From positions 18,850,001-18,910,000 of the forward strand of contig OU612072.1 in the NCBI GenBank assembly GCA_914767715.1: DNA of 60,000 nt, in the 5' to 3' direction. Below the pieces are notes generated by a model. The model worked only from the letters and a program-made list of their open reading frames with translations. It was not told the DNA's origin and ran no database searches. The DNA comes from Membranipora membranacea (lineage: Eukaryota; Bryozoa; Gymnolaemata; Cheilostomatida; Membraniporidae). This document shows positions 47,501-58,000 of this stretch, piece after piece (the first letter of the stretch is position 1; each line of letters opens with the position of its first letter). A program made the position numbers and the translations under genes.

Positions 47501-49656
47501 ACGCCAAACAAAGAGGAGCTGTCCCGAACAGGTTTCAGTTTCAAAGTCAGCATGAAATTGCCTACGTTATAGACCAGGTTAGAAGGAAATGTATTTTTTA
47601 AACTGGCCGTAAAAAAAACCAAGGGTCCCCCGTTGTTACTTTTTTAAATTTTAAACTCGCTCTAATTCCTGTTCTATTTATCCTAGGATCTTGATATTCG
47701 GGATTTTGAATGAGGCCAATGAGGCCATCAACTGGTCAGAGTTTGAAAGAATACCAATTGCTATTTCAAATTTGAGCCTGCCTTTTGGCATGTTTTTTCA
47801 TGACAAAAGTGGCCCTCGTTAAAAAGGTTGCTGACGCCAAACAAAGAGGGGCAGTCCCGAACGGGTTTCAGTTTCAAAGTCAGCATGAAATTGCCTACGT
47901 TATAGAGCAGGTTAGAAGGAAATCTTTTTTTTAAACTGGCAGTAAAAAAAACCAAGGGTCCCCCCTTTGTTACTTTTTTAAATTTTAAACTCGCTCTAAT
48001 TCCTGTTCTATTTATTGTAGGATCTTGATATTCGGGACTTAGAATGAGGCCAATGAGGCCATCAACTGGTCAGAGTTTGAAAGAATTCCGATTACTATTT
48101 CAAATTTGAGCCTGCCGTTTGGCATGTTTTTTTATGACAAAAGTGGCCAGGGTTAAAAAGGTTGCTGATCCCAAACAAAGAGGAGCAGTCCCGAACGGGT
48201 TTCAGTTTCAAAGTCAGCATGAAATTGCCTATATTATAGAGCAGGTTAAAAGGAAATCTATTTTTTAAACTGGCCGTAAAAAAAACCAAGGGTCCCCCCT
48301 TTGTTACTTTTTTAAATTTTAAACTCGCTCTAATTCCTGTTCTATTTATTGTAGGATATTGATATTCGGGACTTAGAATGAGGCCAATGAGGCCATCAAC
48401 TGGACAGAGTTTGAAAGAATTCCGATGGCTATTTCAAATTTGAGCCTGTCGTTTGGCATGTTTTTTAATGACAAAAGTGGCCCAGGTGAAAAAGGTTGCT
48501 GACGCCAAACAAAGAGGAGCAGTCCCGAACGGGTTTCAGTTTCAAAGTCAGCATGAAATTGCCTACGTTATAGAGCAGGTTAGAAGGAAATCTATTTTTT
48601 AAACTGGCAGTAAAAAAGACCAAGGGTCCGCCCTTTGTTACTTTTTCAAATTTGAAACTCGCTCTAATTCCTGTTCTATTTATTGTAGGATCTTGATATT
48701 CGGGACTTAGAATGAGGCCAATGAGGCCATCAACTGATCAGAGTTTGAAAGAATTCCGATGACTATTTCAAATTTGAGCCTGCCGTTTGGCATGTTTTTT
48801 TATGACAAAAGTGGCCCTCGTTAAAAAGGTTGCTGGCGCCAAACAAAGAGGAGAAGTCCCGAACGGGTTTCTGTTTCAAAGTCAGCATGAAATTGCCTAC
48901 GTTATAGAGATGGTTAGAAGGAAATCTATTTTTTAAACTGGCCGTAAAAAAGACCAAGGGTCCCCCCTTTGTTACTTTTTTTAATTTTAAACTCGCTCTA
49001 ATTCCTGTTCTATTTATTGTAGGATCTTGATATTCGGGACTTAGAATGAGGCCAATGAGGCCATCAACTGGTCAGAGTTTGAAAGAATTCTGATGGCTAT
49101 TCCAAATTTGACCCTGCCGTTCGGTATGTTTTTTTATGACAAAAGTGGCCGAGGTTAAAAAGGTTGCTGACGCCAAACAAAGAGGAGCAGTCCCGAACGT
49201 GTTTCAGTTTCAAAGTCAGCATGAAATTACCTACGTTATAGAGCAGGTTAGAAGGAAATCTATTTTTTAAACTGGCCGTAAAAAAAACCAAGGGTCCCCC
49301 CTTTGTTACTTTTTTGAATTTTAAACTCGCTCTAATTCCTGTTCTATTTAGCCTAGGATCTTGATATTCGGGACTTAGAATGAGGCCAATAAGGCCATCA
49401 ACTGGTCAGAGTTTGAAAGAATTCCGATGGCTAATTCAAATTTGAGCCTGCCGTTTGGCATGTTTTTTTATGACAAAAGTGGCCCAGGTTAAAAAGATTG
49501 CTGACGCCAAACAAAGAGGGGCAGTCCCGAACGGGTTTCAGTTTCAAAGTCAGCATGAAATTGTCCACGTTATAGAGCAGGTTAGAAGGAAATCTATTTT
49601 TTTAACTGGCCGTAAAAAAAACCAAGGGTCCCCCCTTTGTTACCTTTAAAAATTTT
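44568..49656 (+). repeat. Left copy of 10,344-bp-offset duplication
   Basis: From the tail of the A monomer at 44357 through most of O at 49362 the sequence recurs about 10,344 bp to the right. Differences seen by eye: 44847 A against T at 55192; 45629 C against A at 55973; 48358 A against C at 58702; 49566 C against T at 59910; and the extra C of 44690-45023. The match runs to the window end, so its true length is unknown. Confidence 0.88.
47973..48014. other. I to J-tail junction (separate J loss)
   Basis: The monomer at 47692 is I up to at least GTTAC near 47972 and then has the J tail (TTTATTGTAGG, marker T at 48015). J is therefore missing here through a different exchange from the one in copies c and e. 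The same state appears in the monomer at 58036 (junction about 58317-58358). Confidence 0.78.
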
Positions 49657-50030
49657 AAACTCGCTCTAATTCCTGTTCTATTTATCGTAGGATCTTGATA
49701 TTCGGGACTTAGAATGAGGCCAATGAGGCCATCAACTGGTCAGAGTTTGAAAGAATTCCGATGGCTATTTCAAATTTGAGCCTGCCGTTTGGCATGTTTT
49801 TTTATGACAAAAGTGGCCCAGGTTAAAAAGGTTGCTGACGCCAAACAAAGAGGAGCAGTCCCGAACAGGTTTCAGTTTCAAAGTCAGCATGAAATTGCCT
49901 ACGTTATAGAGTAGGTTAGAAGGAAATCTCTTTTTTAAACTGGCCATAAAGAAAAACCAAGGGTCCCCCCTTTGTTACTTTATTAAATTTTAAACTCGCT
50001 CTAATTCCTGTTCTATTTATCGTAGGATCT

Positions 50031-53000
50031 TGATATTCGGGATTTTGAATGAAGCCAATGAGGCCATCAGCTTGTCAGGGTTTGAAAGAATTCCGATGGC
50101 TATTTCAAATTTGAACCTGCCGTTTGGCATGTTTTTTATGACAAAAGTGCCCCTCGTTAAAAACGTTGCTGACGCCAAACTAAGAGGAGCAGTCCCGAAC
50201 GGGTTTCAGTTTCAAAGTCAGCATGAAATTGCCTACGTTATAGAGTAGGTTAGAAGGAAATCTATTTTTTAAACTGGCCGTAAAAAAAACCAAGAGTCCC
50301 CCCTTTGTTACTTTTTTAAATTTTAAACTCGCTCTAATTCCTGTTCTATTTATCGTAGGATCTTGATATTCGGGTTTTGAATGAGGCCAATGAGGCCATC
50401 AGCGGGTCAGAGTTTGAAAGAATTCCGATGGCTATTTCAAATTTGAGCCAGCCGTTTGGCATGTTATTTTATGACAAAAGTGGCCCTCGTTAAAAACAGT
50501 GCTGACGCCAAACTAAGAGCAGCAGTCCCGAACGGGTTTCAGTTTCAAAGTCAGCATGAAATTGCCTACGTTATAGAGTAGGTAAGAAGGAAATCTATTT
50601 TTTAAACTGGCCGTAAAAAAAACCACGGGTCCCCCCTTTGTTACTTTTTTAAATTTTAAACTCACTCTAATTCCTGATCTATATATCGTAGAATCTTGAT
50701 ATTCGGGATTTTGAATGAGGCCAATGAGGCCATCAGCGGGTCAGAGTTTGAAATAATTCCCATAGCTATTTCAAATTTGAGCCTGCTGTTTGGCATGTTT
50801 TTTTATGAAAAAAGTGGCCCTCGTTAAAAACGTTGCTGACGCCAAACAAAGAGGAGCAGTCCCGAACGGGTTTCAGTTTCAAAGTCAGCATGATATTGCC
50901 TACGTTATAGAGTATGTTAGAAGGAAATCAATTTTTTAAACTGGCCGTAAAAAAAACTAAGGGTCCCCCCTTTGTTACTTTTTTAAATTTTAAACTCGCT
51001 CTAATTCCTGTTCTTTTTATCGTAGGATCTTGATATTCGGGATTTTGAATAAGGCCAATGAGGCCATCAACTGGTCAGAGTTTGAAAGAATTCCGATGGC
51101 TATTTAAAGTTTGAGCTTGCCGTTTGGCATGTTTTTTTATGACAAAAGTGGCCCTCGTTAAAAACGTTGCTAACGCCAAACTAAGAGGAGCAGGCCCGAA
51201 CGGGTTTCAGTTTTAAAGTCAGCATGAAATTGCCTACGTTATAGAGCAGGTTAGAAGGAAATCTATTTTTTAAACTGGCCGTAAAAAAAACCAAGGGTCC
51301 CCCCTTTGTTACTTTTTTAAATTTTAAACTCGCTCTAATTCCTGTTCTATTTATCGTAGGATCTTGATATTCGGGATTTTGAATGAAGCCAATGAGGCCA
51401 TCAGCTTGTCAGAGTTTGAAAGAATTCCGATGGCTATTTCAAATTTGAACCTGCCGTTTGGCATGTTTTTTATGACAAAAGTGCCCCTCGTTAAAAACGT
51501 TGCTGACGCCAAACTAAGAGGAGCAGTCCCGAACGGGTTTCAGTTTCAAAGTCAGCATGAAATTGCCTACGTTATAGAGTAGGTTAGAAGGAAATCTATT
51601 TTTTAAACTGGCCGTAAAAAAAACCAAGAGTCCCCCCTTTGTTACTTTTTTAAATTTTAAACTCGCTCTAATTCCTGTTCTATTTATCGTAGGATCTTGA
51701 TATTCGGGTTTTGAATGAGGCCAATGAGGCCATCAGCGGGTCAGAGTTTGAAAGAATTCCGATGGCTATTTCAAATTTGAGCCTGCCGTTTGGCATGTTA
51801 TTTTATGACAAAAGTGGCCCTCGTTAAAAACAGTGCTGACGCCAAACTAAGAGCAGCAGTCCCGAACGGGTTTCAGTTTCAAAGTCAGCATGAAATTGCC
51901 TACGTTATAGAGTAGGTAAGAAGGAAATCTATTTTTTAAACTGGCCGTAAAAAAAACCACGGGTCCCCCCTTTGTTACTTTTTTAAATTTTAAACTCACT
52001 CTAATTCCTGATCTATATATCGTAGAATCTTGATATTCGGGATTTTGAATGAGGCCAATGAGGCCATCAGCGGGTCAGAGTTTGAAATAATTCCCATGGC
52101 TATTTCAAATTTGAGCCTGCTGTTTGGCATGTTTTTTTATGACAAAAGTGGCCCTCGTTAAAAACGTTGCTGACGCCAAACTAAGAGGAGCAGTCCCGAA
52201 CGGGTTTCAGTTTCAAAGTCAGCATGAAATTGCCTACGTTATAGAGTAGGTTAGAAGGAAATCTATTTTTTTAACTGGCCGTAAAAAAAACCAAGGGTCC
52301 CCCCTTTGTTACTTTTAAAAATTTTAAACTCGCTCTAATTCCTGTTCTATTTATCGTAGGATCTTGATATTCGGGACTTAGAATGAGGCCAATGAGGCCA
52401 TGAACTGGTCAGAGTTTGAAAGAATTCCGATGGCTATTTCAAATTTGAGCCTGCCGCTTGGCATGTTTTTTTATGACAAAAGTGGCCCAGGTTAAAAAGG
52501 TTGCTGACGCCAAACAAAGAGGAGCAGTCCCGAACGGGTTTCAGGTCAAAGTCAGCATGAAATTGCCTACGTTATAGAGCAGGTTAGAAGGAAATCTATT
52601 TTTTTAACTGGCCGTAAAAAAAACCAAGGGTCCCCCCTTTGTTACTTTTAAAAATTTTAAACTCGCTCTAATTCCTGTTCTATTTATCGTAGGATCTTGA
52701 TATTCGGGACTTAGAATGAGGCCAATGAGGCCATCAACTGGTCAGATATTGAAAGAATTCCGATGGCTATTTCAAATTTGAGCCTGCCGTTTGGCATGTT
52801 TTTTTATGACAAAAGTGGCCCAGGTTAAAAAGGTTGCTGACGCCAAACAAAGAGGAGCAGTCCCGAACGGGTTTCAGTTTCAAAGTCAGCATGAAATTGC
52901 CTACGTTATAGAGCAGGTTAGAAGGAAATCTATTTTTTTAACTGGCCGTAAAAAAAACCAAGGGTCCCCCCTTTGTTACTTTTTAAAATTTTAAACTCGC

Positions 53001-55034
53001 TCTAATTCCTGTTCTATTTATCGTAGGATCTTGATATTCGGGACTTAGGATGAGGCCAATGAGGCCATCAACTGGTCAGAGTTTGAAAGAATTCCGATGG
53101 CTATTTCAAATTTGAACCTGCCGTTTGGCATGTTTTTTTATGACAAAAGTGGCCCTCGTTAAAAAGGTTGCTGACGCCAAACAAAGAGGGGCAGTCCCGA
53201 ACGGGTTTCAGTTTCAAAGTCAGCATGAAATTGCCTACGTTATAGAGCAGGTTAGAAGGAAATCTTTTTTTTAAACTTGCCGTAAAAAAAACCAAGGGTC
53301 CCCCCTTTGTTACTTTTTTGAATTTTAAACTCGCTCTAATTCCTGTTCTATTTATCGAAGGATCTTGATATTCGGGACTTAGAATGAGGCCAATAAGGCC
53401 ATCAACTGGTCAGAGTTTGAAGGACTTCCGATGGCTATTTCAAATTTGACCCTGCCGTTTGGCATGTTTTTTTATGACAAAAGTGGCCGAGGTTAAAAAG
53501 GTTGCTGACGCCAAACAAAGAGGAGCTGTCCCGAACAGGTTTCAGTTTCAAAGTCAGCATGAAATTGCCTACGTTATAGACCAGGTTAGAAGGAAATGTA
53601 TTTTTTAAACTGGCCGTAAAAAAAACCATGGGTCCCCCGTTGTTACTTTTTTAAATTTTAAACTCGCTCTAATTCCTGTTCTATTTATCCTAGGATCTTG
53701 ATATTCGGGATTTTGAATGAGGCCAATGAGGCCATCAACTGGTCAGAGTTTGAAAGAATACCAATTGCTATTTCAAATTTGAGCCTGCCTTTTGGCATGT
53801 TTTTTCATGACAAAAGTGGCCCTCGTTAAAAAGGTTGCTGACGCCAAACAAAGAGGGGCAGTCCCGAACGGGTTTCAGTTTCAAAGTCAGCATGAAATTG
53901 CCTACGTTATAGAGCAGGTTAGAAGGAAATCTTTTTTTTAAACTGGCAGTAAAAAAAACCAAGGGTCCCCCTTTGTTACTTTTTTAAATTTTAAACTCGC
54001 TCTAATTCCTGTTCTATTTATCGTAGGATCTTGATATTCGGGACTTAGAATGAGGCCAATGAGGCCATCAACTGGTCAGAGTTTGAAGGACTTCCGATGG
54101 CTATTTCAAATTTGAGCCTGCCGTTTGTCATGTTTTTTTATGACAAAAGTGGCCCAGGTTAAAATGGTTGCTGATGCCAAACAAAGAGGAGCAGTCCCGA
54201 ACGGGTTTCAGTTTCAAAGTCAGCATGAAATTGCCTACGTTATAGAGCAGGTTAGAAGGAAATCTATTTTTTAAACTGGCAGTAAAAAAGACCAAGGGTC
54301 CGCCCTTTGTCACTTTTTTAAATTTTAAACTCGCTCTAATTCCTGTTCTATTTATTGTAGGATCTTGATATTCGGGACTTAGAATGAGGCCAATGAGGCC
54401 ATCAACTGGTCAGAGTTTGAAAGAATTCCGATTACTATTTCAAATTTGAGCCTGCCGTTTGGCATGTTTTTTTATGACAAAAGTGGCCCAGGTTAAAAAG
54501 GTTGCTGATCCCAAACAAAGAGGAGCAGTCCCGAACGGGTTTCAGTTTCAAAGTCAGCATGAAATTGCCTATATTATAGAGCAGGTTAAAAGGAAATCTA
54601 TTTTTTAAACTGGCCGTAAAAAAAAACCAAGGGTCCCCCCTTTGTTACTTTTTTAAATTTTAAACTCGCTCTAATTCCTGTTCTATTTATTGTAGGATCT
54701 TGATATTCGGGACTTAGAATGAGGCCAATGAGGCCATCAACTGGACAGAGTTTGAAAGAATTCCGATGGCTATTTCAAATTTGAGCCTGCCGTTTGGCAT
54801 GTTTTGTTATGACAAAAGTGGCCAAGGTTAAAAAGGTTGCTGACGCCAAACAAAGAGGAGCAGTCCCGAACGGGTTTCAGTTTCAAAGTCAGCATGAAAT
54901 TGCCTACGTTATAGAGTAGGTTAGAAGGAAATCTATTTTTTAAACTGGCCGTAAAAAAAACCAAGAGTCCCCCCTTTGTTACTTTTTTAAATTTTAAACT
55001 CGCTCTAATTCCTGTTCTATTTATCGTAGGATCT
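50031..55034 (+). repeat. HOR copy g: 15-mer keeping C2, J and K
   Basis: Starts are 50031 A, 50364 B, 50697 C, 51031 D, 51365 A, 51698 B, 52031 C2, 52365 E, 52698 F, 53032 G, 53366 H, 53699 I (333 bp), 54032 J, 54366 K (335 bp) and 54701 L/A. It is the only HOR copy with separate J and K in order, matching 20688-21355. The final monomer starts as L (ACTGGACAGAG) and ends as A (GAGTAGG, CCAAGAGTCC), so M, N, O and P were skipped. B at 51698 has GAGCCTGCCG in place of GAGCCAGCCG. Confidence 0.9.
54859..54912. other. L to A junction
   Basis: The monomer at 54701 has ACTGGACAGAG at its start and the non-A CAAACAAAGAGG at about 54846-54857. From 54913 on it reads GAGTAGG with CCAAGAGTCC, diagnostic of A. 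Its middle also has TTTTGTTATGAC and GGCCAAGG, not typical of L, so a further small patch may be present. Confidence 0.7.
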
Positions 55035-58000
55035 TGATATTCGGGTTTTGAATGAGGCCAATGAGGCCATCAGCGGGTCAGAGTTTGAAAGAATTCCGAT
55101 GGCTATTTCAAATTTGAGCCAGCCGTTTGGCATGTTATTTTATGACAAAAGTGGCCCTCGTTAAAAACAGTGCTGACGCCAAACTAAGAGCTGCAGTCCC
55201 GAACGGGTTTCAGTTTCAAAGTCAGCATGAAATTGCCTACGTTATAGAGTAGGTAAGAAGGAAATCTATTTTTTAAACTGGCCGTAAAAAAAACCACGGG
55301 TCCCCCCTTTGTTACTTTTTTAAATTTTAAACTCACTCTAATTCCTGATCTATATATCGTAGAATCTTGATATTCGGGATTTTGAATGAGGCCAATGAGG
55401 CCATCAGCGGGTCAGAGTTTGAAATAATTCCCATAGCTATTTCAAATTTGAGCCTGCTGTTTGGCATGTTTTTTTATGAAAAAAGTGGCCCTCGTTAAAA
55501 ACGTTGCTGACGCCAAACAAAGAGGGGCAGTCCCGAACGGGTTTCAGTTTCAAAGTCAGCATGATATTGCCTACGTTATAGAGTATGTTAGAAGGAAATC
55601 AATTTTTTAAACTGGACGTAAAAAAAACTAAGGGTCCCCCCTTTGTTACTTTTTTAAATTTTAAACTCGCTCTAATTCCTGTTCTTTTTATCGTAGGATC
55701 TTGATATTCGGGATTTTGAATAAGGCCAATGAGGCCATCAACTGGTCAGAGTTTGAAAGAATTCCGATGGCTATTTAAAGTTTGAGCTTGCCGTTTGGCA
55801 TGTTTTTTTATGACAAAAGTGGCCCTCGTTAAAAACGTTGCTAACGCCAAACTAAGAGGAGCAGGCCCGAACGGGTTTCAGTTTTAAAGTCAGCATGAAA
55901 TTGCCTACGTTATAGAGCAGGTTAGAAGGAAATCTATTTTTTAAACTGGCCGTAAAAAAAACCAAGGGTCCCACCTTTGTTACTTTTTTAAATTTTAAAC
56001 TCGCTCTAATTCCTGTTCTATTTATCGTAGGATCTTGATATTCGGGATTTTGAATGAAGCCAATGAGGCCATCAGCTTGTCAGAGTTTGAAAGAATTCCG
56101 ATGGCTATTTCAAATTTGAACCTGCCGTTTGGCATGTTTTTTATGACAAAAGTGCCCCTCGTTAAAAACGTTGCTGACGCCAAACTAAGAGGAGCAGTCC
56201 CGAACGGGTTTCAGTTTCAAAGTCAGCATGAAATTGCCTACGTTATAGAGTAGGTTAGAAGGAAATCTATATTTTAAACTGGCCGTAAAAAAAACCAAGA
56301 GTCCCCCCTTTGTTACTTTTTTAAATTTTAAACTCGCTCTAATTCCTGTTCTATTTATCGTAGGATCTTGATATTCGGGTTTTGAATGAGGCCAATGAGG
56401 CCATCAGCGGGTCAGAGTTTGAAAGAATTCCGATGGCTATTTCAAATTTGAGCCAGCCGTTTGGCATGTTATTTTATGACAAAAGTGGCCCTCGTTAAAA
56501 ACAGTGCTGACGCCAAACTAAGAGCAGCAGTCCCGAACGGGTTTCAGTTTCAAAGTCAGCATGAAATTGCCTACGTTATAGAGTAGGTTAGAAGGAAATC
56601 TATTTTTTTAACTGGCCGTAAAAAAAACCAAGGGTCCCCCCTTTGTTACTTTTAAAAATTTTAAACTCGCTCTAATTCCTGTTCTATTTATCGTAGGATC
56701 TTGATATTCGGGACTTAGAATGAGGCCAATGAGGCCATCAACTGGTCAGAGTTTGAAAGAATTCCGATGGCTATTTCAAATTTGAGCCTGCCGCTTGGCA
56801 TGTTTTTTTATGACAAAAGTGGCCCAGGTTAAAAAGGTTGCTGACGCCAAACAAAGAGGAGCAGTCCCGAACGGGTTTCAGGTCAAAGTCAGCATGAAAT
56901 TGCCTACGTTATAGAGCAGGTTAGAAGGAAATCTATTTTTTTAACTGGCCGTAAAAAAAACCAAGGGTCCCCCCTTTGTTACTTTTAAAAATTTTAAACT
57001 CGCTCTAATTCCTGTTCTATTTATCGTAGGATCTTGATATTCGGGACTTAGAATGAGGCCAATGAGGCCATCAACTGGTCAGATTTTGAAAGAATTCCGA
57101 TGGCTATTTCAAATTTGAGCCTGCCGTTTGGCATGTTTTTTTATGACAAAAGTGGCCCAGGTTAAAAAGGTTGCTGACGCCAAACAAAGAGGAGCAGTCC
57201 CGAACGGGTTTCAGTTTCAAAGTCAGCATGAAATTGCCTACGTTATAGAGCAGGTTAGAAGGAAATCTATTTTTTTAACTGGCCGTAAAAAAAACCAAGG
57301 GTCCCCCCTTTGTTACTTTTTAAAATTTTAAACTCGCTCTAATTCCTGTTCTATTTATCGTAGGATCTTGATATTCGGGACTTAGAATGAGGCCAATGAG
57401 GCCATCAACTGGTCAGAGTTTGAAAGAATTCCGATGGCTATTTCAAATTTGAACCTGCCGTTTGGCATGTTTTTTTATGACAAAAGTGGCCCTCGTTAAA
57501 AAGGTTGCTGACGCCAAACAAAGAGGGGCAGTCCCGAACGGGTTTCAGTTTCAAAGTCAGCATGAAATTGCCTACGTTATAGAGCAGGTTAGAAGGAAAT
57601 CTTTTTTTTAAACTTGCCGTAAAAAAAACCAAGGGTCCCCCCTTTGTTACTTTTTTGAATTTTAAACTCGCTCTAATTCCTGTTCTATTTATCGAAGGAT
57701 CTTGATATTCGGGACTTAGAATGAGGCCAATAAGGCCATCAACTGGTCAGAGTTTGAAGGACTTCCGATGGCTATTTCAAATTTGACCCTGCCGTTTGGC
57801 ATGTTTTTTTATGACAAAAGTGGCCGAGGTTAAAAAGGTTGCTGACGCCAAACAAAGAGGAGCTGTCCCGAACAGGTTTCAGTTTCAAAGTCAGCATGAA
57901 ATTGCCTACGTTATAGACCAGGTTAGAAGGAAATGTATTTTTTAAACTGGCCGTAAAAAAAACCAAGGGTCCCCCGTTGTTACTTTTTTAAATTTTAAAC

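Larger units (their letters stand above)
38718..47712 (+). repeat. Right copy of 8,994-bp tandem duplication
   Basis: This copy carries the same 27 monomers (D A B C2 E F G H I J/K L M O P Q O P A B C D A B E F G H) as the left copy and directly abuts it. The first monomer is I at its left end and D at its right. Copy-specific substitutions on both sides argue for two real genomic copies rather than a simple assembly duplication. Confidence 0.9.
44357..50030 (+). repeat. HOR copy f: 17-mer, 5,674 bp
   Basis: Starts are 44357 A, 44690 B (334 bp, seven C instead of six), 45024 C, 45358 D, 45692 A, 46025 B, 46358 E, 46691 F, 47025 G, 47359 H, 47692 I, 48026 K, 48360 L, 48694 M, 49028 N, 49362 O and 49696 P. 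It keeps N, unlike copies c and e, but lacks C2 and J. The I monomer at 47692 ends with the J-type TTTATTGTAGG, so J was removed by an exchange between 47973 and 48014. This is the best single reference for the HOR apart from C2 and J. Confidence 0.9.

Noticed and set aside
29724-47712. The 9-kb duplication as a pure assembly artefact
   Set aside because: The two copies differ at several specific bases, and the joint is a regular 334-bp hybrid monomer. Artefact is not excluded without long reads, but a simple duplicated contig would be identical.
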